NCBI GenBank assembly: GCA_016748015.1
Contig: JAAOMT010000710.1
Coordinates: forward strand, 227,885 to 291,884
DNA length: 64,000 nt
From: Geosiphon pyriformis
Lineage: Eukaryota; Glomeromycota; Glomeromycetes; Archaeosporales; Geosiphonaceae
Direction: 5' to 3'
Below are positions 11,951-23,215 of the stretch, in pieces (position 1 is the stretch's first letter; the number at the start of each line of letters is the position of its first letter). The position numbers were made by a program, and so were the translations under genes. The notes beneath the pieces were generated by a model. The model was not told where the DNA came from and did not search any database. It saw nothing but the letters and a program-made list of their open reading frames with translations.

Positions 11951-12900
11951 ATTGATATTTTAAGTGATTCAAAACAATTTTATAAACATTACCAAGATTT
12001 AGCACTTATTAGAAAAAAGCAAAAGCAGTATTTGAAACAACTAAACACTAAACTTTGTAAATATTGTCTAATTCTTAATAACTTTAAATATTGTAACAAT
12101 TGTAATCTTATCTATAATCTACTACTATACATGATCTATTCAATTTCAGAAAAAGAAAAACCAATCAGCAAATACACATTGGAATCAAAATTCAATTACA
12201 ATTTAAACTCTAATGATAATAACAACAATGGTTTTAATTCTGTTTATAATGATAATGATAACAATAATAATTCAGACTTCAAAAAAAACTCCAAACAATA
12301 TATTGTACTTTCAAATCTCTTAAAAAAGCAAAAACTCAAATGGTTTAACAATAATAAGAAGAGTATTATGCCAGAATAAATACATAATATTGATGCAGGA
12401 TTTGATCTTAAGTATTCAAAAAAAACTGCCATCAGATTGGAACCTTATTTACATATCAGTATAAATCTAAAAATAGTACTAGAAATTTTGGCAACAACAA
12501 TAGTTCAATTAACATCTAGATTTAGTTTAGTGAAAAAAGAAATTAATATTAGAGAAAAAATAATTGATGTAGAATATGTAGAAAATATTATTGCAATGCT
12601 ACAAAATAACTCAAAAAAAAATATACTATTGAACCAAATAAAAAAATAGCACCAGCAATATTCTTGTTTCTGGTTAAAATAGCTTAATTAATATTAATAA
12701 GAACAAAAAAAAAGTTAGAAATTACAGCAAAAAGGATAAAGAGATTCGAATCTACAAGTAGAATAAAGATATCAATTAATATGGTAAAAAAAAACCATTG
12801 ATAAAGAAGAAATTATCTTTACTTATTAATCAATTTCTATTCTTTTATATAACTAGTATATAGTAATTATAGAAAAGAAGGTGAGAGATTAACTCCAAAT
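11951..12900 (+). pseudogene. gypsy element 3: Cys-rich linker and dUTPase relic
   Basis: An open stretch at 12032-12379 carries the Cys cluster CKYCLILNNFKYCNNC, probably a zinc finger, and an Asn-rich tail. A dUTPase domain follows: motif 1 as HNIDAGFDL, then motif 2 as SRFSLVKKEI, and motif 3 as IIDVEYVEN, where the catalytic Asp (codon 12566-12568) is still present. Motif 5 is not readable. dUTPase would keep uracil out of element cDNA. The order protease, Cys-rich linker, dUTPase, RT is visible here, so the dUTPase sits upstream of RT in this family. A TAA between the linker and motif 1 and later stops make it non-functional. Confidence 0.75.
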
Positions 12901-14295
12901 TTTTGAAGCTGAAACAAACATTTATAAATCAGGAGAAATTGGCATCACTAATTTTTATATACCAGCCAAAACTACAAACACATCAAGATTTCCATATATA
13001 ATACAATAAAAAACTTTATAAAAATATCAAATAGAACTATTATTAAATATTTGAGTATTGAAATTAAAAACCAATCACCAACTATTATTCTAGACTTTCC
13101 ACAACTGTGCAAATATGTAAATATTATATTACAAACAATTTATGAACAAAAAAAATGCTATTTATTACAATTAGAACAATTGAAACAAATAAACTTGGAA
13201 AATTTAGATACACTTTAACAGATACAACTCAAAATACTACTCAATAACTTTACTAACATCTTTGCCAGTAAAAATGAATTTGGCAGAACTAATATCATCT
13301 AATATTAGATCAAAACTAAAGATGCCATATTAATCAAGTAAAAAACATACAGAGTATTACCAACTAGTCATAAAATTATCTAATAAAAAATTAACAAAAT
13401 ATTGGACAATGAGTTAATTCAATTATCAATAAGTTTAGAGTTATTACCAATAGTACTTGTTCAGAAAAAAAATGAAAAAATTCACTTTTGTGTAAACTAC
13501 TAAAAACTTAATAATATTACTTATGGAAACAACTATTTAACTCTATAGATCCAGAAGTTATTTGATACTTTTGGAAGAAAAAAATAGTTTTTAACTTTAG
13601 ACCTAAATAGTAGTTACTGGCAAGTAGCCATAAATTTAGCTAATAAAAAAAAGACAGTATTTACTATCAGAGAAAAGAACTTTGAATTTAATGTTATGCC
13701 ATTTGGCTTAATTAATGTTCCAGTCATTTTCCAATAACTTATGGAAATTGTTTACATTAAATTATTATAAAAATTCATAATAGTCTACTTAGATAACACC
13801 AATGTGTTTTTAGAAATATTTGATAATTATTTCTATTATTTTCAACAAGTATTTAAAAGATTAAAAGAAGCAGAGCTAAAGTTAAATGCCATTAAGTGTT
13901 TTTTTGGCAAAACTGAATTCAGGTTTTTGGAATATATTGTAAGCAAAAATAGCATAAAAACAAATTAAGATAGTCAAGAACTTTTTAGTACTAACAAACT
14001 TAACAGAACTAAGAGCATTCTTAAGATTTGCTAAATACTATTAATGTTTTATCTAAAACTTTTCCAAATTGGCTCAACCATTTTACCAGCTTCAAACAAA
14101 GAATGTTAAATATAAATGAATTAAAATTTAACAAAAAACTTTTGATATCTTAAGAAAAAAGTTCATCCAAGTCTTAATATTAATCTATTCAGATTATAGC
14201 AAGCTATTTATTATTATTATTAATGTATTTGGTCAAGCATTAAAAACTATATTATTACAAAAAAAAGCAAATAGATGAGAATATTCAATAGTATA
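12901..14295 (+). pseudogene. gypsy element 3: reverse transcriptase relic, part 1
   Basis: RT motifs appear in broken frames: VLVQKKNEKIHFCVNY near 13460, LDLNSSYWQVA-like residues near 13610, FEFNVMPFGLINVPVIFQ near 13690, then YLDN (13786-13797) where YLDD is expected, FQQVFKRLKEAELKLNA, and ELRAFLRFAKYY near 14020. The RNase H domain begins at about 14180 and is cut by a Tc1/mariner transposon. It is the same family as element 2, with which it shares the YLDN change. Confidence 0.8.
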
Positions 14296-15653
14296 CAGGA
14301 GAGTATAAAAAGTATTAGACACTTTTATAATATGTTATATAAAAGAACTAACTTATGAATTATTAATTTATTATTATTATTATATTAAAATACATGTTAG
14401 TATTTTGTTTGATCCCTATTTGCTTTAAGAATAGCTTGAATTCGACATGGCATAGACTTGATCAAATTACAATAGTAATTTACAGGTATTGCATCCCATT
14501 TTTCCTTAACCCACTATTTCAATTGTACAATATTTGAGAGTTGTGAATTATGTTGACAAATTTTAATTTCAATATATGACCAAAGATTTTCTATTAAAGT
14601 AATATCAGGACTTTGTGCTGGCCAAGAAAGTAATTCAATATTTAAAGAGATAAGAAAAGAACATGCAACTTTTAATGTGTGGATTGGTGCATTGTCTTCC
14701 TGAAAAAAAAAGTTTTTTTTAGTTTTTTTTGCATAAAGTTTTACCATAGGAATTGCATAATTAGCCAAGATTTTGCAGTGTATAACTCCAGTAATATGAC
14801 CAACCAAAAAAACTAAAAGACCCAAACCAACCAATGAAAAACATCTCCAAAACATGTCACCAAAGCTTTTTCTAACTGTGGCTATAATACAATCCTTATG
14901 AAACTTTTCAGAAGATTTATGCCATATACATCCAAATTCTGTAGTCCTAAATTGTGTATATGTAGATTTATCTGACCAAACAACTCATTTAAAATCTTTT
15001 ACTGTTCAATTTTCATAAGTATGAGCCCATTGTAAATGTTTTTTTTTATTTGATTTGGAAATTAATGGCTTGAAACAAAGAATGCATGAGTAAAGTCTTT
15101 CTTGAGCTAATCCATTTTGAATAGTTTGTATAGAAATAGATTTGTTAGTATCTTTAATAAAATTCAATCATATTTGAGAAAAAGTTTGGCAGCAGGTTTT
15201 TTTATTCTCTATTATTGAATATTTGAGTTGTTTATGTGTACATTTGTTAAAAATTTGTGGTCAGCCTATTCATTTTTTAGAAAGTTTTTTTAGCTTGTAT
15301 AACTTCCATACATGTATTACAGAAGAATGTAAACATCCAATAGTCATGGAAATCTCACTGTTTGTATGTCCTAACTTTATTGCTGAAATAATCTCTTCTT
15401 TTTGGTATTCAGAAAGTTTTTTTCCAAGACACATTTGATGTGGTAAATTTTTTTATGACAAGAATGTTTGATATTTTATATATACGCATATAATCTACTA
15501 TTGTGTTTTACAAGAATGCAATTTATGTTGATTTGTAGATTATAACTATAAGTAATTATAAAAAAAATTATGGCTTAAATTGGTAATGATATTACTATAT
15601 ATAGTCTTTTTTATATATTATATTAAGTAACCAATACCTTTTATACCCCCTTA
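14296..15653 (-). mobile_element. Tc1/mariner transposon inserted in element 3
   Basis: A 1358-bp DNA transposon flanked by TA on both sides (14294-14295 and 15654-15655). Its ends form inverted repeats: the left reads CAGGAGAGTATAAAAAGTATT, and the reverse complement of the right end reads TAAGGGGGTATAAAAGGTATT. Removing it and one TA rejoins the RNase H frame as YPIVYVSQNLNLAKKNY, the usual gypsy RNase H motif, which proves the insertion site. It holds one transposase relic on the minus strand and was probably immobile soon after insertion. Confidence 0.92.
14397..15434 (-). pseudogene. Tc1/mariner DD34E transposase relic
   Basis: Read right to left: MCLGKKLSEYQKEEIISAI and the helix-turn-helix ISMTIGCLHSSVIHVWKLYK, then WSDKSTYTQF (first catalytic Asp), a continuous 113-residue piece with QEDNAPIHT (second Asp), and PDITLIENLW (catalytic Glu). 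There are 34 residues between the second Asp and the Glu, the Tc1 spacing. The C-terminus SMPCRIQAILKANRDQTKY followed by TAA is the usual Tc1 ending, so length is close to the family norm of about 340 aa. Several in-frame stops, for example one just before WVKEKWDAIP (TAG where TGG or CAG is expected), make it a pseudogene. It would have cut and pasted the element at TA sites. Confidence 0.9.
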
Positions 15654-15655
15654 TA

Positions 15656-17051
15656 TGTCAGCCAAAATTTAAATCTAGCTAAGAAGAACTATAGAACTTC
15701 AACATTAAAATACTTAGCTATCTATTAGACTGTCATCAAATAAAAAAAATACTTAAGTCAAAGTTTGATGTATATACTAATCACAAAAAATTGATATTAA
15801 TCTAAAAGCAAGAATTTGAAGACAATTGCTATACAAGATATAAAATAAAACTATTATTATTTAATTATATCATATATTATAAAAAAAAACAGAAATGCTG
15901 ACAGTTTATTATAAATGAAATAAATCTAAAAACATTTTAACCCAAAAATATAACAAAAGATAAATACACAAAAATATTAACAACTTTAATATTATATTAA
16001 TACTCAACAGTTTAAGAAGATATTATCTTAAAAGAAACAAAATAACAATCAAAATACTTTATAACTTACCAAAATATACTATATTAGAAAAATAGAAAAG
16101 ATCTATATCAGCTACTCAAAGTAATTACAAAATTAGAAAAAGAAACAATACTGTTCAATATGTACTCAGATTCAATAACAAGACATTTTCATAAAAAAGC
16201 AACCATAAAAAGAACCAAAAACAAATAATATTGGCCATTTATATATTCAAATATTATTTAATATGTTCAAAATTATAATATTTGTCAGAAAAAAAGAAGA
16301 ACAAAATCCAGTAAATCACTAAAACCAATTAAAGTGAGACAATTATTTAATTGAATTAGAATTGATATAAACAGATTATTAATTATTACCAGCAGAAGTG
16401 ATTAGTATATAGCAATAATTATAAACTATTTTATAAAATGGCCAAAAACAAAAATAATTCAAAGAATAAATACAGAATTTGTAGCCAAATTCATCCACTA
16501 AAATTTAATTTGTTGACATAGATATCCAAAAAAATTGTTATTAGATCAAAAAACTTATTTTGTAAACAGAACATTAACAGAATTAAGTTAAAGATTTGGA
16601 ATTAAAAGACTATTATCATTAACATATTATCTATAAACAAATGACTTAATCAAAAGATTCAACAGAATATTATGTAAAACAATAACCAAGATCAGCCAAA
16701 AAAAGCTATATAAATGGAATTTATTTATATCATTAGTATTATTTGCTTATTGAACAATAAAACAAGATACCATATAAGCAATACTATTTAAACTTGTTTA
16801 TAGTAAAACAGCAATATTACCAGTTGAAATAAATATTAATACATATTCAATAAAACCAATAACAAAAGCTAACTTCCAAAAAACATTACTGAAAAAAACA
16901 TATAACTTAATAAAAACATTAAAATACAATAAACAAAGAGCAATTAATAATATACAAAAGTTATAAGCAAAACAAAAAAATGATATGATAACTAATTACC
17001 AGATAAACCAGTCAAATTCAGGATTGGAAACAAAGTACTTTTACATTATAC
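15656..17051 (+). pseudogene. gypsy element 3: RNase H end and integrase relic
   Basis: RNase H resumes with SQNLNLAKKNYRTSTLKYLAIY and runs to about 15900. The integrase follows: MYSDSITRHFHKKATIKRTK, YNICQKKRRTKS, then a core with IRIDINRLL, IIINYFIKWPKTKIIQ, LLLDQKTYFVNRTL and the C-terminal KPVKFRIGNKVLLHYT. The last residues are at the point where element 2 is inserted; the continuation lies at 28919. Stops and frame changes are frequent. Confidence 0.75.
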
Positions 17052-17910
17052 TATTATAAGTGATTATTTGGGGTTTCAAAGCAAATAACAAACCCATAAC
17101 TTAGTAATTGATTGATATAATGATGTTGGTTTCTGAAGGTTAACTGTATCTAAAGATTTTGATTGAGTCTTTTGTATAATGAACAGAGATTCAAATGTGG
17201 TTTTTTTTTAATGGTGTTTTAGTGTTAACCTGCAGATTAAGTAATTGTTGTCTGTTACTTTCCGGAATTGCAATTTTATCAATTTTTTTTTCAGCATGGT
17301 GGCTGACAATCTCTTGGTAAGCTATCTTCAAATCTGAATGTCTACCCTTATTCCTGAGTCTTTTATCAGTACTATATTCTGATGTTAATAATTCAGTGCT
17401 TTAATTTTTTAATCAATTAATATACAATAAAAAATAACAAAACAAAATAAAAGAGAAATAAAGAAATAAGCCAAAGCAATAAATGTTAGTATTCTGTTAA
17501 TAGCCATAATTAAGAGCTATTGTTCTAGTATGGTTAAGTATCAATTACTATCAACATAAAGTATTGATAGTAGAGAGTGAATTTGAGATATTGAATAATT
17601 ATTTATTGATATTTGTGATGTGAAAGGTTGCTTAGATTAAATCTAAACTTAGAGGTTTGTCTTTTCTGCTTCTAATACTACTGTTATATATATCTAATTT
17701 ATGTTCTACAAAATTGTTTACATTTTCGAATAATGTGCTATAATTTCTTAAGTAATGTGTTATAATTTTTTAACATTGCTCCACATTGTTGAGCAATATG
17801 CCATAATTTCTGACATTGCTCTATATTGCTAAATAATGTGCTTACATGCTAACTACTACTTCCTTATTAGTCTACTATTTTTCTATATCTGTTTTTCTTT
17901 ATGAGTAACA
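17052..17910 (-). repeat. Element 2 3' LTR (family B)
   Basis: 859 bp, starting TATTATAAGTGATTATTTGGGG (ancestral TGTTACAAGTAATT can be inferred from the partner) and ending GAGTAACA. It pairs with the right LTR and differs mostly by C/T and G/A changes. A poly-purine tract on the minus strand (AAAAAGAAGAAAA) lies just inside it at about 17914-17927. Confidence 0.92.
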
Positions 17911-18294
17911 TTATTTTCTTCTTTTTAATATTGAGCTCCATTGAAATTCTCATTTTGAATTATGTCAAATACTTCTTTTTCAAGTAGCATCTGTTCCACC
18001 CTACTCTTTATTTTTTCAATTTGTGTGTTGTTTATTCTTCCCCATTGGTTGATGGTTATTGTTTCCATGTTAGAGTATAACAATATTTCTGAGTAATTTT
18101 GAAATATAGTGTGTAGTTAATAAATGGTCTTAATGTGTAGTATCAAGTTTGTTTTCTTTCCAATAATGTCTTTAATGTTCTAAATTATCTCTTGATTGAA
18201 GATTCTCTTAGATTTGTCAAGATATAACTTCTAAATATCTATTTTTTGTCCCAATTAATAATAGCAGTATGGTATTAGAAGTTGGTCTATCCAT
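17911..18294 (-). pseudogene. Element 2 internal 3' end
   Basis: The part of element 2 between its left LTR and the insertion point of element 1. On the minus strand METITINQWGRINNTQ and VEQMLLEKEVFDIIQNENF are open for about 50 codons near the LTR, but I do not recognise them. The block GAGCTCCAT next to the purine tract (plus strand) also occurs at the same place in element 1, so the two elements share this end. Confidence 0.5.
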
Positions 18295-19286
18295 TGTTAC
18301 CGGAGGTTTTTGGTCTCTTTTCTGTAATGTTGTTGATACTTATTTGCTGTGAACTCACGTTTTCTGGATGTGGTTGAACCTCCAGTAACTAAATTTATCT
18401 TCAAATTATCTTCAAATTATCTCCTATAATTTGAACTTACTGGGCTTATGAGTGGAATGGCCAATTCCGTGCCAGTTGCTTTATGTAGTTACATTGTAGT
18501 AAACGTCAACTCTTTCCCAGAAATTGCTCGTCTGGAAGCTCACTAAAAATGTGTAGTTACTTTGTTGTGAAAGTCAACTCTTCTACAGGAATCTTGTCTG
18601 TAGGCTACCCTAATGATTGTAATAAGAAAAGAAAGAAAAATAAAAGAAGTGTAAAAGAAATAGGATCTTATCAAGGGAAATGTTTTTTATCCAGGCCTGG
18701 AGTCACTAACAGTTTACTGAAATTAGTAGCTAATCAATTTTGAAAGTTAGTTGGGTTTTGGGGATTTTCCAAGTACAATAATTTAGAGAATTTGGTTTTT
18801 CGAATTATTTGATATTTATTTCTTTTTGTGTGTATAGAAATGGTTTGTAAAAGATAAATCTAAAGTAAGATACATTTTCTCGAAGAGAGAAGCTTTTCTT
18901 TTATACAACTTATCATAACACTATTCTATGAATTCGAACTTTGCTATTTTCTACAATTTCGCTGAATTAAAGATACATTTCGGCAAACTATAAGTTATTT
19001 CGGCAAACTATTAGATATTTCGGTGAACTATCAATTATTTTGGCGAATTTCTACAAATTTCGGCAAACTTTTTGAATGTTACATAGTTCGGGGTATTGCA
19101 TGATTGATCATCACAATTAGGTTGCATTGGTGTTGTGTACAATTTGGGTTATTAATTAAATGATAATTTCAGACATTTTTGCTAATATAATAAGTAATTA
19201 TTTAAAACAATAATATATGCTAATTAATGATAGGAATTATAAGATAATTTCATGCTAAATAATATCTCTAATTTCATCTGGTAACA
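18295..19286 (-). repeat. Element 1 3' LTR (family A)
   Basis: 992 bp, TGTTACCGGAGG to ATCTGGTAACA. It contains the TTTCGG tandem array at about 18957-19075. On the inner side, the minus strand has the purine run GAGGAGGAGG (19290-19299), a likely polypurine tract for plus-strand priming. Confidence 0.95.
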
Positions 19287-19546
19287 TAACCTCCTCCTCA
19301 AGACTGAGCTCCATCGAAGTCCAAGTACTGTCTGTTTTTTCCAGATAATAATCCAAAATTATTGAAGAAATTTGGTCTGAAAATTGTTAAAATTTCAGTT
19401 CTGTGAGCTTTCCAATGTATTGAATCTTCAAAGGTTGAAAAATCGGGTTTTGTAGTACATTTTCACAGGTGTGGAATAGGTCATAAAGTCTACGAGCAGC
19501 TCTAAGCCTGTAGCGACTGTTTGTTGATCCAGCTGTTGTCTTGAAT
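19287..19546 (-). other. Element 1 region between dUTPase stop and 3' LTR
   Basis: About 260 bp. A reading frame shifted relative to the dUTPase encodes about 90 residues, including RLRAARRLYDLFHTCENV and LDYYLEKTDSTWTSMEL, with one TAA where CAA would fit, and runs into the LTR. A related decayed stretch lies near 60260-60360, after a family A LTR. It may be the tail of an ancestral Pol protein left after loss of RT and integrase, but this is uncertain. Confidence 0.45.
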
Positions 19547-22500
19547 TCATTGTGGAAGTCTGAGAATCTGGTGGGATTCGTTCTGTGTGTTAAGAGCTAT
19601 ATTAACTAGAACTGTGAATCGTCCAGTTGAACCAAAACCTTGGGTTCCTCTATCACTTTTTCCTAATTGTTCTTTTTGATTGACTAGTTGTAAACCCGAA
19701 ATGTTGATTAAGAGTAGATAAATAGCTTGGGCAATTTTTTCAGCATGTTCAATCTTGAATGGTTTGTCAGTCTTATTTTGAAGCATCACTGTTATGTTTC
19801 CAGTATATCCAGCATTGATTATTCCTCCTCTGACATTGATTCCTTTGCTTGCCAGAGAGGACTGAGAGGCAATTTGAACCATTGCTCTTGGCAGGATTTC
19901 AAGTGCAATTTTGAGGTTGATTTTTGTGAGAGATTTGGGTTTGAGAACAAGAGTATCCTTGCCTGGATATCTTAGGTCATATCCAGCATCAATTTCGTGT
20001 GCTTTTTCAGGTTTTATTCCTTGTCCATTGTTGTTGAAGTATTTAAGTTGTAAGGCAGGCTGATTTTCGATAAGGTAGATGGGTGTTGTTTCAATTTCTT
20101 CCGTTTCTTCAGGTTCTCCAAATTCAATTTCATTCTCATCATTTTCGCTGGACAAGGAGATACTAAGAGCATAGCATTTGGGACACCATTGTTCATCGCA
20201 AGGCATAATGCATTCTTCATATAGCCTAATGTTCATTTGCTCTAATTGTTGAATTTGAGCTTCTTGGGTCGAGTAGGTGTGACTTGCAATTTGGTGATAG
20301 ACTTCTACTTCATCTTTGTAATCGAATCCAGCTAATTCCATAGTGTATTCAATGTATTCTGCTTCCTTCATTTGACAAACATCTTCTTTGGTAGCTCCAT
20401 TAATTAATGCCATTGCTAAGTCAAAAATCATCTCGGCATCATAAGGGTAGTGATAAAGTTTGTTGAGAGCACTGTTGTATGCTGCATTAAAGGGTGTTCC
20501 TCTTTTTACTTTTTCTGAAATTGATAAGGCATATTGGCAGGTCTGATTGCAGACATCTCCTCTCATTGCTACATCAATCCAATTGCATTCTTCCAGTAGC
20601 ATATCTCCACAAGTCAAACAAGCAGTGTTGTCCTATTTTCCACTCCTTTTTATTAGATGGTCTCATTGCTCTCTGTGGCAAGTCTTGCAGTAATAACAAG
20701 TATGATTCTCATATTCTTCTTCAGGTGAAATGCAGACTCCCATTGACAATAGTTTTTTGTGGCAGTCCTTACATTTAAGGGGAATATAGGGGTGTTGTTT
20801 TCTTGGTTCGGGTTTTGAGTAAGGTATATTCCATTCAGAGGTTTTTGGTTTAGTGTGTAAGGTAAAATGTTCTTGTTTTGTTTCATTGGCCCAGTTGGAC
20901 ATTGATCCAAGAGCCATGAATGTTTCGATTATTGGTTTTTCTTCTTTTGGTTCAAATTCAAAAGCCAGGGCTTTTTCAGAGTGTTTGTTGAATGTACCAC
21001 AAATGGCAGGTACCTGGGCATGTTGTCCTTGGTAGGAGATTGTTAACTCTTGTGTTTCCCAATTCAGATTAGCATTGGCTTTTTGAAGCCAATCATTTCT
21101 GACAAGAGCTTGGTACTGGGGTGCGTCCATTACAAGAACTTTGACTGGAATGGTGATTCCATCAAGAGTGAATAGAAAATTGTCAATTTCTCCCATTGGT
21201 GTCTTTTTCATGCCATCAGCAGTAATGATTACTGTTTGAGCTGGTCGGTCGACATTTCTTTTCAACTGTTGCATTAACTGGTAGGTAATAATGCTTCTGG
21301 CAGATCCACTGTCTAGGATCAAGTGAATTGGCTTTCCTTCTACTTCAGCTTCTGTGTACATTGCAGTGATGGCTTTTTGCTCATTAGCCACTGTATTGCT
21401 AAGCAAGAATGGTGATTCATTTGCTTCAAATTCAAAAGAAAAGATATCAAAGAGATTGGCATTTTCAGCAATTCGGGCTGGTGGAATAGTGGTGTGGTTA
21501 TGAAAAGGGTTTCGTTGTTGTTGTGCTGCAGCTCTACCTTCCAAGAGTACAGTATGATGAAAATCCTGTTCTTCCGGCATTGTTAAATAACTGGGTTGAG
21601 TGTGGTAATGGTTGGGTCTTGATTGAGTGGTATTTCGGGGAACCAATTGGTTGTTCGAACTGATTCTACTGTTGTTTACTTGGTATCGGTTTTGTGGTGT
21701 GAATTGATTTTGTGTAATCAGTCCTCGAGCAGGTACTTGATAATATTGTGTGGGTGGTTGTTGGTATTGCTGTTGGATTGGTTGTGGGGCAGACTGATAA
21801 TGGTTATTTTGGTATTGGGGTCTTGGTGGATAGTAAGCTGGTGGTAATGATTAATAATAAAATTGCTGTGGTGGAGAGTAACGTTGATTACCCCTATTTT
21901 GTTGGTTTCGTTGCAGCTTTCTGCAATCTCTTTTCCAGTGGCCAGAGATTTCACAGTAATGGCAATTTTGGGGCTGGTTATTGGAAAGTGGTACAAAGTT
22001 ATTTTGATTTCGTCTTTGGAGTGGTTGATATCTTTGGGGTTGTTGTTGTTGGTTGGTAAAATAGTTTTCAATCTTCTTTGTGAGTTGGTCAATTTTTTCC
22101 TCAGCTGCTGAGCTGGTTTTTCCAATTGCCAAATTTACAAGTTTTGTACGATTGGCTTCTTCTATGGCCATTTTGTATCTTTTCACGTGCTGTATTGCAG
22201 AGTTTAAATCTTCTGGCACATGTGGGCGAACCTTTTTAATTAGTTTATCTTTTAGACCAGCGATAAATTGATCCAAGATTTGAACATCAGAATAATAATT
22301 GTTTGTCTCAAGTTGGCGAATCCGTCTGAGAAGTTTGTTGAATTTCCCAATATAAGTCATAACGGATTCAGAGGGTTCTTGTTTGATATTTTGAAAACGA
22401 TTGCGAAGAGTGATAGAGGTATTATTGTCGGTGAACTGTTCAAGGAAGGCTGCTTTGAAAGCATTCNNNNNNNNNNNNNNNNNNNNNNNNNNNNNNNNNN

Positions 22501-23170
22501 NNNNNNNNNNNNNNNNNNNNNNNNNNNNNNNNNNNNNNNNNNNNNNNNNAAGGAGATTGGAACTAGTTTGAAGGGCTTCTTGTTGTTTGGTGGAACTTCT
22601 GAGTGATGTAAAATCTTCTGGTCTTGCAAATCGATTCAAGGGTGAATTAGGTGTTTGTGCTTGTGCAAGTAAAGCTGGAAAAGGTGTGATAGTAAGTGGA
22701 AGTTTTGAACTGGTTCCTTGTTCAGGTGTTTGTAAATGTTTGGCAGTTGTTTTCGGTAGTGTTGGAGTATTTGGGGTGGTTCTTGAATATTGCTTTAATT
22801 TGTTTTTGCCTTTGTTGCTTGTTTTTGTTTCCGATTCAAAATCAATGGTGTATTGAGACTGCACTGGATATGTTTCTTCACAGTATTTGATAATGTTAAA
22901 ATTAAGTTCGTGAAAGTAAGTGGCAAGTGTTTCACTATTAAGGTCTTCAGTTCCCAACTGTGAATAGTGTACTAAATTATTGTAAAGGTTGTTTCTAACT
23001 TCTGAGATATTATAATTTCCAAAAAGATAATTGTTGATACGGTTTTTAATATATTGGTATACTGATTTCTTGGCAACTTCAATTCTGTCTGGAATGTTGA
23101 ATCTTTGCTTGCAGTGGGTGTAAATTGATTGGTAATACTCTAGAGTTGTTGCATCTGGTGTGGTTGCCAC
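19547..23170 (-). pseudogene. Gag-protease-dUTPase polyprotein of element 1
   Basis: One frame of 1208 codons with three internal stops (21851-21853 TAA, 20663-20665 TGA, 20633-20635 TAG), no frameshift. Gag comes first (start Met-Ala-Thr-Thr at 23170), with the capsid stretch FQNIKQEPSESVMTYIGKFN and zinc knuckle CHYCEISGHWKRDC. The aspartic protease has an intact LILDSGSARS. A Cys-rich zinc-binding linker follows (CKDC, CYYCKTC, CLTC), then a trimeric-type dUTPase: motif 1 HEIDAGYDL, motif 3 GGIINAGYTGN, motif 4 EKIAQAI and motif 5 RGTQGFGSTGR. Motif 3 has Asn where the catalytic Asp belongs, and motif 2 reads ASQSSLASKG where Arg precedes SSLA in related enzymes. Each stop can come from CGA, CAA or CAG by one C-to-T change. 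A gap of 83 N removes about 28 Gag residues. Confidence 0.92.
22467..22549. other. Assembly gap of 83 N inside gag
   Basis: A run of N within the Gag coding sequence of element 1. The frame on both sides agrees if the gap length is right to within a multiple of three, so the true size is probably close to the number given. Confidence 0.99.
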
Positions 23171-23201
23171 TTTGAATTTGTTTTTGCTGTGTTATTTCTA
23201 T

Positions 23202-23213
23202 GGGAGAGCACCA
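23202..23213 (-). promoter_or_regulatory. Element 1 primer binding site
   Basis: Directly inside the 5' LTR, after two spacer bases, the minus strand reads TGGTGCTCTCCC. TGG is complementary to a tRNA CCA end, and the rest would pair with an acceptor stem ending GAGAGCA. Element 2 has the same TGGTGCTCTC at the same distance, so both would use the same tRNA primer. Confidence 0.75.
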
Positions 23214-23215
23214 AA

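Noticed and set aside
15223-15438. Plus-strand open frame of 71 codons
   Set aside because: Shadow of the minus-strand transposase helix-turn-helix region.
21748-22059. Plus-strand open frames opposite Gag
   Set aside because: Shadows of the Gln/Asn/Pro-rich Gag C-terminus; they have no recognisable domain.
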